Positions 32,698 to 41,410 of a stretch of DNA of 61,957 bases are shown here, piece by piece (position 1 is the first letter of the stretch; the number at the start of each line of letters is the position of its first letter). The notes under the pieces are model-generated. The model was not told where the DNA came from. It searched no databases and saw nothing but the letters and a program-made list of their open reading frames with translations. This stretch comes from Mogibacterium sp. (GTDB lineage Bacteria; Bacillota; Clostridia; Peptostreptococcales; Anaerovoracaceae), in assembly GCA_017431685.1 (NCBI GenBank), contig JAFRKO010000031.1, forward strand, positions 1-61,957, read 5' to 3'. Both the position numbers and the translations under genes were made by a program.

Positions 32698-33794
32698 CGC
32701 TGGTACGTCCACTCCCTGAAACCCATATTGCGTGCTGATTCATATATTGGGAGCAATAGTTCTTCAAGCTGATTTGTGAAGTGCTGCTCTGTCTGTCCTT
32801 TCGAGTAAAGACGGTACCTGACGTCTTCATTATTCAGGTTCTCCCTGGCACATTTTTCAAATAGCATTGATGCTTTTTCATCGCTTCCGTTGAGCAGATA
32901 TGCATCGTATTCCGCATGCGCGAGCTTTCTGAAATAGGTATCCCAATCTGGCAAATTATTGCTCTTGCTGCTATTTATACTCCTCTTTGTAGGAATCAGG
33001 TTCCATAACTCATCACTTGCAACATATGACCATGGAACAAAGTGATCAATTGACAGTCCACGTGTGGTAAGGATCTCCCCGCTGTATATGTCTTTGACAT
33101 CACCTTGCTGAATAATATACTTCCAGTAATTTGTTGCTGCAGTCAGCTTTCTCTCCTGAGGTGGATATATTTTGTTTGATATTCCCGGTACTGTTGGATT
33201 CCTGCGCTGCAGATATGTAATCAGATTGAAGTCAGTCCACCCAATAAGGATACCGAGATTACTCTGCAGATAGTCCATCCAAAGGTTATCCATGATGATC
33301 CTGCAGTCTAATGCCCTTTTTCGCTCTATCAGATACATAACTCCATCTTGGGAATTAATATAGTCTGCAATAGCATTTAGCTTATTCCACAACTTTGGAT
33401 CAGGACTTGTTATAAGAGGGGCCTGAAGTCTGTATGGTACATTCAATGACAGAACCTGCATATTGTATTTTAGTGTTTTATCATCACTATCACGCAAATA
33501 TGAGAGGAGTACCTCCTCTTTCTCAGTCGGCAGGAAACTCTCCTTCTCAGCAATATACAGAACGGTCTTCTCCAGATTATCAGCTGGGCCAAGGTTAAGC
33601 TTATATTCGCTGACCATATACCAGGCATCCACAATCATCCGCTCTATTAAGTCACGGAAAGGAATTACGCTTCTACCAAGCCCAACCTCATGCAGAATCG
33701 CCTTGAACCAAAACAGTTTGTAGCTTTCGCTCTTGTTATCAAAGATTCTAGCCAGACTAGCAGTATTCAGTTTTTCCGAATATGGGATCTGCAT
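32694..33794 (-). CDS. HNH endonuclease domain protein
   Basis: A 366-residue protein. The C-terminal third holds an HNH: DIYSGEILTTRGLSIDHFVPWSYVASDELWNLIPTKRSINSSKSN, with DH at the first His position, then N and a Ser/Asn-rich loop. The first 230 residues are a helical, target-like domain of unknown family. The motifs suggest a metal-dependent DNA or RNA nuclease. It starts three bases after the DUF2075 gene stop, in the middle of the six-gene operon, and its stop overlaps the methyltransferase ATG. Confidence 0.8.
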   Translation of the reverse strand: MQIPYSEKLNTASLARIFDNKSESYKLFWFKAILHEVGLGRSVIPFRDLIERMIVDAWYMVSEYKLNLGPADNLEKTVLYIAEKESFLPTEKEEVLLSYLRDSDDKTLKYNMQVLSLNVPYRLQAPLITSPDPKLWNKLNAIADYINSQDGVMYLIERKRALDCRIIMDNLWMDYLQSNLGILIGWTDFNLITYLQRRNPTVPGISNKIYPPQERKLTAATNYWKYIIQQGDVKDIYSGEILTTRGLSIDHFVPWSYVASDELWNLIPTKRSINSSKSNNLPDWDTYFRKLAHAEYDAYLLNGSDEKASMLFEKCARENLNNEDVRYRLYSKGQTEQHFTNQLEELLLPIYESARNMGFREWTYQR

Positions 33795-33797
33795 CTT

Positions 33798-35525
33798 TTA
33801 TTTCACTACAGGTATAAACTGTGACATATATTCTTTGAGCTCAGGATTACATACGTACACATATGTACCTCGGATTCCTCGAGTCATCAATGTCAGATAT
33901 ATATTACTCAAATACTCCCTTAGTGCTTCCGGATCTTCTGCTACTCCTGATTTCCCCTGCTGATCGAAATAATTGTTTTTATCTGCATATATCTGTTTTG
34001 TTACCGGATCATATTTGATATCTTCGCCAATAATAACTCCCAAGTAATTCAGATCATATCCTTGGACCGTATGAATGCATCCTATCTCATTCACTGCATT
34101 CGGTGTTGTTATCCAGTTATCATATGTTGAGTTCCATCTGTACTTGTTATTACCTATGACTATATCGTATGCTGTTTTATCTTTCTTTGTAATCCATTTC
34201 CAAGCATAACCAGCAACATTTCGACATAAACCATATCTCTCGTTAAGGGCTTTGATATCTTCTACCATCCTGCCTACATTTGAATACAGCTTAAAGTCGT
34301 AGTTATATATATCTTTGTAGCCTACCGGTTCACAGCTTAGGATCTTTCTAAGATAGTTGATGTAATCATTACCACCTTTGCACCGCCATTGTGTCTCCAA
34401 AGCCTGTTCAACGATAGTTTTCGGATATCGCTTTTCAGTGATTTCCTTAAAATCATCTGAATCAATATCACATGGTCGAATTGTCTGCAAATCATCTCTG
34501 AATATAATCTGGCTTTTACTGCATAAGTAAATCCAATCAAGCTCGGTCCCTTTCATTTTATCGAGTCCCAGCCTTCTGTTACACTCATCAAATCTGCCAT
34601 AGAATGATAAATGTCCTTTATTACGACACTTTAGCCTGTGGGCTTCGTCTACAATAAGCAAATCATATTTTTCCTCTGTTTCCAGATAGTTTTTGACTAC
34701 ATCAGTTGTATCAAGGACCATATCTGGTGAAAGGCCTTTGATTCCCTTAAACACATCCTTAAGAGATGACCTCAAGGATTTCTGAGGAAATACAATGCCT
34801 ATTTTTTCTATACCGCTAATCCTCTCTGCAGCATATACATAATCGAAATCCTCATCCAGATAATCATCAGGTTCATCCGATTCGATTCCCTTAGCGTTTA
34901 TATCAGCAAATAGTTTCATGAGATAGATGGCGAGGATTGTTTTTCCTGTTCCTGCGCCACCTCTAACTATAATTGATACTCCATTCTTATCATCTTTATG
35001 CTCTTCAAACGCTTTAATAATCTCCATCTCCGCATCGACCTGCTCCGGTCCGAGTGATTTGTATGGAGAGTATTTATACAATTCAGAGTTTTCTATATCT
35101 TCGATTGAACGGCTTACTACACCTAGCTTGTGGAGTTTCTTCCATATGGTTTTAAATTCGTTTTCATATCGTGATCGCTCATAGTAATCATGATCTTGTA
35201 TCCCATTATTGCCATTCAACAGTCTGTACTTTCCATCAGCTGCCATGTGTTTAATAAGGAATGATTCAAGATCAAGTACAACAGACTTATTGAAGTCTTT
35301 ATCACTGATTATCCTTATTTCTGTAAGATTTTGTTTTCCTGTATTGCCAAGATGTTGTTCTGTACGCCTTGCAGCATTTACAGTTTCTCCAACATATGCT
35401 TCAGTATCATTATTAAGAACATAAACAACAGGCCAGTTCTCACCGACCTTATTGTTGTAATGTCGAAGGCTTCTTATTTCCCCAACAGAGCTTATTTCGA
35501 AGTCGAACCTATCTATGAATGCCAT
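33798..35525 (-). CDS. GIY-YIG nuclease domain fused to DUF2075 ATPase
   Basis: A 575-residue protein. Residues 33-60 (VVYVLNNDTEAYVGETVNAARRTEQH) form a GIY-YIG-type start (here VYV...YVG), linked to a DUF2075 helicase-like ATPase: Walker A GGAGTGKT at 189-196, Walker B LLIVDEAHRL, and a later LALETQWRCKGGNDYINYLRKIL arginine region. Such GIY-YIG-DUF2075 fusions occur in bacterial defence islands. The MazG-like stop lies five bases before its ATG. Possible role: an NTP-driven nuclease acting on foreign DNA. Confidence 0.85.
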   Translation of the reverse strand: MAFIDRFDFEISSVGEIRSLRHYNNKVGENWPVVYVLNNDTEAYVGETVNAARRTEQHLGNTGKQNLTEIRIISDKDFNKSVVLDLESFLIKHMAADGKYRLLNGNNGIQDHDYYERSRYENEFKTIWKKLHKLGVVSRSIEDIENSELYKYSPYKSLGPEQVDAEMEIIKAFEEHKDDKNGVSIIVRGGAGTGKTILAIYLMKLFADINAKGIESDEPDDYLDEDFDYVYAAERISGIEKIGIVFPQKSLRSSLKDVFKGIKGLSPDMVLDTTDVVKNYLETEEKYDLLIVDEAHRLKCRNKGHLSFYGRFDECNRRLGLDKMKGTELDWIYLCSKSQIIFRDDLQTIRPCDIDSDDFKEITEKRYPKTIVEQALETQWRCKGGNDYINYLRKILSCEPVGYKDIYNYDFKLYSNVGRMVEDIKALNERYGLCRNVAGYAWKWITKKDKTAYDIVIGNNKYRWNSTYDNWITTPNAVNEIGCIHTVQGYDLNYLGVIIGEDIKYDPVTKQIYADKNNYFDQQGKSGVAEDPEALREYLSNIYLTLMTRGIRGTYVYVCNPELKEYMSQFIPVVK

Positions 35526-35530
35526 TGCCC

Positions 35531-35845
35531 TTAAAGTTTATCGTACTTTGTACTTACTCCCTTGGCTTTATCTACAGGGTACTTCTTCTTAGTCTTTTCA
35601 AGCTTTTCCAATACAATATCATCTATACTAACATCCAGTTTGTCTGCAAGCATAATGCAATATGTAAGCACATCCGCTAGCTCTTCGCAAACTGCTCTTT
35701 TATCATAATTACTATTCCATTGGAAACACTCAAGAAGCTCCCCTGCTTCGATATTTATTGATTTTGCCAAATTCTCCGGCGAGTGGAACTGATCCCAATC
35801 ACGTTCTTCATTGAATTCACGTAATGATCGTATTAATTTATCCAT
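35531..35845 (-). CDS. MazG-like nucleotide pyrophosphohydrolase (operon copy)
   Basis: About 104 residues from MDKLIRSLREFNEERDWDQFHSPENLAKSINIEAGELLECFQW at 35845, where AAAGGA lies six bases upstream; an ATG 13 codons earlier has no such site. ExxE and EELADVLTYC (ExxD) metal motifs are intact. It is a paralogue of 15507-15836 with more than one third identical residues by eye. Its place between two helicase-like genes suggests it hydrolyses NTPs in the same process, as some defence MazG proteins do. Confidence 0.85.
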   Translation of the reverse strand: MDKLIRSLREFNEERDWDQFHSPENLAKSINIEAGELLECFQWNSNYDKRAVCEELADVLTYCIMLADKLDVSIDDIVLEKLEKTKKKYPVDKAKGVSTKYDKL

Positions 35846-35893
35846 TGTGATCCTTTTTATTATACTTACATCTATATATTCCAATTAATGCTT

Positions 35894-38800
35894 TTAAACA
35901 GCAATTGTTTTATTAGCACTAGGGAACATTCCAGATGGTATTGAAGTATGTAAATTCCAATCAAAACTTACAGGCATTTCCCCTTCATGTCTTACATAGT
36001 CTGCATTCCCAAGAAATACGTATGGCGATGTATACGACCCGTTTTTCTTATACTCTCTTACAAATAGCGAAACTACATTGCCAGTCGCTTCCTGATTAAT
36101 ATACCTCTGTATTTTAGGGCTACTCTGTTTATCGCCACTCTGGCTCTGCCAATGAAATAAGGTAGGTGTCAAAGCATAGTCATCATACATCGTTGATGGT
36201 GAAAAGTCCTTTTCTGACTTATTTAGATTAATCAAGAAAATGTCTGTCTTTCTATCTTCAAAATACTTAACGCCTTCACGGAATTCAGGTGAAGAGGTTT
36301 CATTATAATAGTCAAATGCCGCCATAATCTGGTTGATGTTATAGCTACAATGAAGGTCTAACGGACAGGTGTACTCGTATTCATTTTGTCCAGCAATAAA
36401 GTCCACTTTGCTCCTATTATGCCTAAGGATCTCAAGTACCTCTTCCCTAATGAAATCCTCCTCTAACACCGATCTAATCCCATCATCAATATTGTTGAAT
36501 CCCATCTGCTTCGGATTCTTTTTAAAGAAGGTGTAATACAACATATTTCTCATAAGCCTATCATCATCGGTTTTTATAGTACCCTTCCCTTCAATATATT
36601 CAATCCAGTAATCGATAAGTCTTATCGAATTGACATGGAAGAGCCCGATAAGCTTTTTATATACATCATCACCTACATCCTTTTCGCTTACGATAACATT
36701 TGCCCATTTCTTCAAGCGATATAATGAACGGTTTCCATCACGCCGATAAAATTCGTAAAGACTAAGATTATACTCATCGAGGAAATTTGAAAGTGTCAAT
36801 GTCTTTCCAGTATCTTCCTCAAAAGTTCTTATATTAGCTATCAGAGTATTCTTATCATTGTTTGTCTGCTTTAAATTTTCAAGAATATATTCTTTGGCCT
36901 TCTTTTCAAATTCTATATAACAGCCTCTAGGTAAGCTTGAAATACCATCTTCTATCTGTTTTCTCAAAGATTTCCTGCCATCGCCAACAATAGCTTTATA
37001 TTTAAGATCAAATTTATACTTCTTATTTGATCGGCCTACAAAGTCAAGAACCGTGAGACAATCCTTTCCCTCTGACAGTCGGAGTCCTCGGCCTAACTGC
37101 TGCAAGAAAACTGTAGCGCTCTCTGTAGGTCTAAGGAATAGAACTGTATTTACCTCGGGTATATCGACCCCTTCATTATATAAATCTACAACAAAGATGA
37201 ATTTAACCTCTCCGCTAACCAGCTGGTGCTTAGCATCATCACGTATTGTGTCTTCGCTTTTTGAAGATAATGCTATTGATGGAACCCCGTGATTATTAAA
37301 GAACTCAGCCATATAATTAGCGTGCTTGACACTAATACAAAATCCAAGGCCTTTAACCGCATCTAAGTCAGTTACATATTCTTTAACTTTACTAAGAATG
37401 AGGTTGCAACGGATATCGTCAGACGTATATACGTTCTCAAGCTGCTTGATATCATACTTGCCATTTATCCAATTAATCTTCTGATAGTCAACATCATCTG
37501 TCACACCAAAATACTGGAATGGGCTTAGCAAGTTTCTGTTAATTGCTTCACCTAGTAGCATTTGAGAGGCAATTCGGCCATCAAAGTATTTTAATATGTC
37601 CTTGCCATCCATGCGATCAGGTGTAGCTGTAAGACCAAGAAGGATTTTGGGCTTATAATACTTCAGCAGCTCTTGATAAGAATCCGCTGCCGCATGATGG
37701 AATTCATCCACAATAATAAAGTCATAATAGTCCTCTGTGGTTCTTGTTTTATCTAGTAAGCCAGATGAATTAAGTGATTGGATACTAATAAACAGGTGCT
37801 GAATATCTTTAGGTTTTTTACCATCTACATAGAGTTCCCCGAAATTGAAATCATTTAATACTTCCTGGAACTTTTCCTTGCTTTGTTCAAGTATTTCTTT
37901 TCGATGAGCAACGAAAAGCAATCTGGCACTTGGATTTACCTCCTTGAACCTCTTATAGTCAAAAGCCGCTATGATCGTCTTACCAACACCGGTTGCAGCG
38001 ACAACCAGGTTCTTATATCTACCATACAATTCTCTTTCAGCAGCAAGATGATCAAGTATCTCCTGTTGATATACATATGGCCTGAATGACAAGTGCAGAC
38101 TTCTGTTACTTTTCATACTCTCTTTTGGATATGACAGTTCATATTGAAGCTTGCTCCTACACTCTTCACTTGTCGGGTCGAAGATTTCAAATGTGTCATC
38201 GTTCCAATAGGTTTCAAAAGAAACATGGAACTTTTTTACAATATCAAATGATTCTTTTTCTGTAACCTTGATGTTCCACTCAAGGCCACCTGTCAGTGCT
38301 GGATTTGATAGGTTTGAGGATCCAATATATGCTGTAGAAAAGCCAGTCTTACGATTAAACAGATATGACTTTGCATGCATACGAGCATGATTTGTCTCGT
38401 AATTAACTTTTATTTCTGTATTTGGTAGTTGCGATAGTTCATAGATAGCCTTATAGTCTGTAGCTTTTGTATATGTAGTAGTAATAATTCTAAGTTTGCT
38501 CCCCGGCTTGGCTGTGAACTCCTGCAAATCTTTTAGCAGGGGTCTTACTGCGCTCCACTTGATAAATGATACAAGTAAATCTACCGAATCTGAGGTCAGT
38601 ATCTCTTTCTTCAATTCTGACATCATGCTTGGTTCACTAGGTGATCCCGTAAAAAGTGCGTTTTCTGTGATAGATGTTTCTGGACGAACAATCTTAAGAC
38701 TATTGACACTTCTTGCAGAGTTTAATTTGTTATAAAGTGCAGTGAGGATCTCTCCCTTTTCAAGTATTTTGTCATCATTAAAGTCTGTCTCATCAGTATA

Positions 38801-39061
38801 CTTAGCAATCTCAGCAATTATGCTATTACAAAGATCTATTTGCGCCATAAGCGCTTCCTTATCTTGTTCTGTGTTAAAGCTTTCTCTGATGCAGCGTAGT
38901 CCCTGTTGAATAACTGAGGAAATATAAATTGTTAAGGCTCGCCTCGCATCATCTGCTTTAAGAGACTCTTTGAAAATATCATAATTGCTCTGGTCCAACT
39001 TGGACAGATCTGAGTTGATCTTGTTATTAATTATTTGTTCATAGATGCCATCATATAACAT
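35894..39061 (-). CDS. PLD-domain / superfamily 2 helicase / DUF3427 protein
   Basis: A 1055-residue protein with three parts. Residues 130-300 are a phospholipase-D-type nuclease: H229-A-K231, then GSSN at 247-250 (the usual Asp of HxKxxxxD is Asn). Residues 325-690 are an SF2 helicase: Q-motif PYVYQQEIL, Walker A ATGVGKT at 356-362, DEFH at 452-455, TAT at 478-480, and motif VI FLQQLGRGLRLSEG. The rest, with FYRRDGNRSLYRLKKWANV, is DUF3427. The same arrangement is known as a stand-alone helicase type in many bacteria, often in defence islands. The ribosome site is weak (AAAAAG). It opens the six-gene operon. Confidence 0.88.
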   Translation of the reverse strand: MLYDGIYEQIINNKINSDLSKLDQSNYDIFKESLKADDARRALTIYISSVIQQGLRCIRESFNTEQDKEALMAQIDLCNSIIAEIAKYTDETDFNDDKILEKGEILTALYNKLNSARSVNSLKIVRPETSITENALFTGSPSEPSMMSELKKEILTSDSVDLLVSFIKWSAVRPLLKDLQEFTAKPGSKLRIITTTYTKATDYKAIYELSQLPNTEIKVNYETNHARMHAKSYLFNRKTGFSTAYIGSSNLSNPALTGGLEWNIKVTEKESFDIVKKFHVSFETYWNDDTFEIFDPTSEECRSKLQYELSYPKESMKSNRSLHLSFRPYVYQQEILDHLAAERELYGRYKNLVVAATGVGKTIIAAFDYKRFKEVNPSARLLFVAHRKEILEQSKEKFQEVLNDFNFGELYVDGKKPKDIQHLFISIQSLNSSGLLDKTRTTEDYYDFIIVDEFHHAAADSYQELLKYYKPKILLGLTATPDRMDGKDILKYFDGRIASQMLLGEAINRNLLSPFQYFGVTDDVDYQKINWINGKYDIKQLENVYTSDDIRCNLILSKVKEYVTDLDAVKGLGFCISVKHANYMAEFFNNHGVPSIALSSKSEDTIRDDAKHQLVSGEVKFIFVVDLYNEGVDIPEVNTVLFLRPTESATVFLQQLGRGLRLSEGKDCLTVLDFVGRSNKKYKFDLKYKAIVGDGRKSLRKQIEDGISSLPRGCYIEFEKKAKEYILENLKQTNNDKNTLIANIRTFEEDTGKTLTLSNFLDEYNLSLYEFYRRDGNRSLYRLKKWANVIVSEKDVGDDVYKKLIGLFHVNSIRLIDYWIEYIEGKGTIKTDDDRLMRNMLYYTFFKKNPKQMGFNNIDDGIRSVLEEDFIREEVLEILRHNRSKVDFIAGQNEYEYTCPLDLHCSYNINQIMAAFDYYNETSSPEFREGVKYFEDRKTDIFLINLNKSEKDFSPSTMYDDYALTPTLFHWQSQSGDKQSSPKIQRYINQEATGNVVSLFVREYKKNGSYTSPYVFLGNADYVRHEGEMPVSFDWNLHTSIPSGMFPSANKTIAV

Positions 39062-39132
39062 AATTAAACTTTTTCGTTTTGGGCTATACTAAGCCATTGT
39101 CTGCTAAACGATTGTCTATAGAATTGATCTTA

Positions 39133-39384
39133 CTATAAGTATTTTGTTGATTTAGTACAATCAGATGTCTTAAAACGTTTAGCACAAATCTTACACCCTC
39201 TACCGTGATAGCGATTACTGATCCTTGCTTCCCATGAATGGCCATACTTGCATTTCCACCACGCTTTCTGCTGGCTTTGTGCACTAATTTCACCAGGAAA
39301 AAGCCCAAGTGGCTCATTCTTCTCAAAATCCCATTCAGAAATTAATATATTTACTTGACTAACTGATTCTTTAAAATGACGCAT
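39133..39384 (-). pseudogene. Truncated zinc-ribbon (DUF4379-type) gene fragment
   Basis: An 83-codon ORF. SEWDFEKNEPLGLFPGEISAQSQQKAWWKCKYGHSWEARISNRYHGRGCKIC is one DUF4379 zinc-ribbon repeat (WxC...GHxWxAxxxxRxxGxGCxxC). Full-length members are usually several hundred residues with repeated ribbons and a Vsr-like nuclease domain; here only one remains before a stop, so it is probably a decayed remnant at the upstream edge of the operon. A short intact protein cannot be excluded. Confidence 0.55.
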
Positions 39385-39483
39385 AGTCTAAAATACAAGA
39401 TACTTCCTCGTTATTATTCATTATAACAATGCATAACAATTTATCACCAGTAATAATTATAGCAAAGCGAAAACATACAACTA

Positions 39484-39753
39484 CTAATCAGATAACTTTT
39501 TATTTCCCCAAACGTATTCCTCACGATATATTTCTTTCATCATTTTGCAAAGTTCAGCCAGGTAATCAAGATATACTTGGTACACAACGTCCGGCATCGG
39601 ATTATAATTCCATTCATCTCCAGATCGGTCACCTGCTTTTTCTTTCTTTTCAAATTCAACAATATATTCTATTAGCTGGTCTCGCTCTTTTATAAGAGTG
39701 TTATAATCAGCATCTTTCAGTTCTTCTACAAAAGTTACCGGACTTATCATCAT
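39484..39753 (-). CDS. Small helical protein, unknown
   Basis: A 89-residue protein from MMISPVTFVEELKDADYNTLIKERDQLIEYIVEFEKK at 39753; GGGGG lies eight bases upstream, and a possible GTG/ATG five codons earlier has no better site. Mostly helical, highly charged, with a mid-length W-containing motif NYNPMPDVVYQVYLDYLAELCKMMKEIY. It starts inside the last bases of the ADP-ribosylglycohydrolase gene area, so the two are probably expressed together. No family recognised. Confidence 0.6.
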   Translation of the reverse strand: MMISPVTFVEELKDADYNTLIKERDQLIEYIVEFEKKEKAGDRSGDEWNYNPMPDVVYQVYLDYLAELCKMMKEIYREEYVWGNKKLSD

Positions 39754-39768
39754 GGCACATACCCCCAT

Positions 39769-40569
39769 TTACTGTAAAACAACCATCATTCGCAGGACCG
39801 CAAGCATGCTCATCGGAAGTCTGTCTTCACATTCCTTTTTAAGTGCATCAGGCACTCCGCAGTATGCCTCAGCAATTGATCCTGCGATACATGTCAGTGT
39901 ATCGCAGTCTCCTCCAAGTGATACTGCTGTTCTGATAACATCCTCGAAATCATTGCCTTCCAGAAAAGCTGTTATTGCCTCAGGAACGGTCTCCTGGCAA
40001 GACTCCACATGATAGTAGTTTGGTCTTATCTCATCACAGGTTCTACCGAGATCATATCCGAATTCACTGATTATGTAGTCTTTGATTTCTTCCTTGCTGC
40101 TGCCTGTGCGGGCCAAGAATATCGCAGATGCAGTCGCTTCTGCTCCCTTGACCCCTTCCGGATGGTTGTGTGTGACTTCAGAGGTCCACCTTGCTACTTT
40201 ACGTGTGGTGTCGAGGTCATCAAAGAGCCAGCCGACGGCCGCCACTCTCATTGCCGAGCCATTGCCAAAGCTGTTGTACGGCTCACGGCTGTTATCCCTG
40301 AGCCAGAAATAGAAGCGGCCGCCATATCCTGCATCCGGATATCTGTGACCCCACTTATGCATGGAATCGATAATCAGATCTTTAGTAGCTGCCTCATTAT
40401 CTATTACTCCATCAGCTATTGCCTGCATAAGTGCTTCCGCTACTGCTATAGTCATGACACTGTCGTCTGTAAAAGTCTCTCCCTTATCAAAGAATGGGAA
40501 GTCTTTCGTCTTATTGCCCCTATCAAACTCGTAAGGGCTGCCAATTATATCTCCTAATATTGCTCCATA
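39769..40569 (-). CDS. ADP-ribosylglycohydrolase
   Basis: About 266 residues from MYGAILGDIIGSPYEFDRGN at 40569, where AAGGAGG lies about ten bases upstream; an earlier ATG lacks it. ETFTDDSVMTIAVAEALMQA holds the TDD metal motif at residues 34-38, and VSLGGDCDTLTCIAGSIAEA the later DxD motif. The ARH fold hydrolyses ADP-ribose from Arg or Ser or from O-acetyl-ADP-ribose. It is next to the KptA-containing operon, making ADP-ribose a recurring theme. Confidence 0.9.
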   Translation of the reverse strand, partial: YGAILGDIIGSPYEFDRGNKTKDFPFFDKGETFTDDSVMTIAVAEALMQAIADGVIDNEAATKDLIIDSMHKWGHRYPDAGYGGRFYFWLRDNSREPYNSFGNGSAMRVAAVGWLFDDLDTTRKVARWTSEVTHNHPEGVKGAEATASAIFLARTGSSKEEIKDYIISEFGYDLGRTCDEIRPNYYHVESCQETVPEAITAFLEGNDFEDVIRTAVSLGGDCDTLTCIAGSIAEAYCGVPDALKKECEDRLPMSMLAVLRMMVVLQ

Positions 40570-40679
40570 CATGAATCCTGCCCTCCTTTTTCTCTGGTTA
40601 ACCAATAATCTTTTACTGATGCTAATAGTATAACATCGCTTTAATGAGCTTTGGTCGCATAGAAAGCGACAAATGAGCT

Positions 40680-40726
40680 GCGGGAGCCCGGGCCGGGTGC
40701 TTTAATTTTCAATTCCAGGCTCCCGC
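40680..40726. repeat. GC-rich hairpin GCGGGAGCC ... GGCTCCCGC
   Basis: Nine-base arms around a 29-base loop, in the gap upstream of the ADP-ribosylglycohydrolase start. No T-run follows the arms, so it is not a standard terminator. A similar GGAGCCCGGC...GCCGGGCTCC hairpin occurs at 51465-51520. Confidence 0.6.
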
Positions 40727-40779
40727 TTATTAAGTTGTAACTTAATTATACTTGCTTATTGGGCTAAAATTCGGACACT

Positions 40780-40802
40780 AAAAAGCCGGGATATCCCCGG
40801 CC
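40780..40802 (-). terminator. Rho-independent terminator of the acetyltransferase gene
   Basis: On the minus strand: GCCGGG, an ATATC loop, CCCGGC, then a run of T (TTTTT). It lies about 26 bases after the stop codon at 40829, the expected place. The same hairpin has weak T-rich sequence on the plus side. Confidence 0.78.
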
Positions 40803-40828
40803 ATTTTGCCAGATAAGGCTTTCGAGTA

Positions 40829-41398
40829 TTAATCTATCTCCTTTATTACCTTTGCCGGTACTCCTCCTGCTACTACGTTTGCAGGAATATCTTTTGTGAC
40901 GACTGCTCCTGCTGCGATCACTGAGTTATCTCCTATCGTGACTCCTTTGGTTATCACTACATTCGAACCTATCCATACTCTCTTCCCGATATGTATCGGC
41001 GCAGGATGCAGCATATATCTCTTTTCCGGGTCTATATCGTGATCAAGAGTGGCAAACACAACATTGTGCCCTATGAAAGTCTCGTCTCCGATGTATACGC
41101 CTCCCTGATCCTGAAACTTGCACCCGGAATTTATGAATACATGATTGCCTACCGTTATGTTCTTACCGAAGTCAGTGTAGAACGGAGTCTCAATCCTGAG
41201 CCCTTCCCCGACAGACTTGGCTGTAATCTTTGAGAAAAGCTCTGCTATCTCGCTCTCATCATCATGCCATACGTTATTGATCTCATACAGCAGCCGTCTG
41301 TTCTCCTGTATATACTTTCGCATCGAAAGCACTATTTCAGGATCATCGCCAAAAGATCCGCCGTTATCGAAGTGCTGTAATAATTCTTTTAATTCCAT
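40829..41398 (-). CDS. Maltose/galactoside O-acetyltransferase (left-handed beta helix)
   Basis: A 189-residue hexapeptide-repeat acetyltransferase. FYTDFGKNITVGNHVFINSGCKFQDQGGVYIGDETFIGHNVVFATLDHDIDPEKR is the LbH start, then WIGSNVVITKGVTIGDNSVIAAGAVVTKDIPANVVAGGVPAKVI. The AxxVVxKDIPxxxVVAGxPAKxI end is the LacA/MAA signature. It acetylates a sugar with acetyl-CoA. It is followed by its own terminator. Confidence 0.88.
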   Translation of the reverse strand: MELKELLQHFDNGGSFGDDPEIVLSMRKYIQENRRLLYEINNVWHDDESEIAELFSKITAKSVGEGLRIETPFYTDFGKNITVGNHVFINSGCKFQDQGGVYIGDETFIGHNVVFATLDHDIDPEKRYMLHPAPIHIGKRVWIGSNVVITKGVTIGDNSVIAAGAVVTKDIPANVVAGGVPAKVIKEID

Positions 41399-41410
41399 TC
41401 TGTATATCCT

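Noticed and set aside
31571..39061. Known restriction-modification or DISARM system
   Set aside because: The methyltransferase lacks DNA-methylase signatures, and no drmA/drmB or DUF1998 protein is present.
39084..39326. An 80-codon frame overlapping the zinc-ribbon fragment
   Set aside because: The other frame carries the zinc-ribbon pattern; this one has none and no ribosome site.
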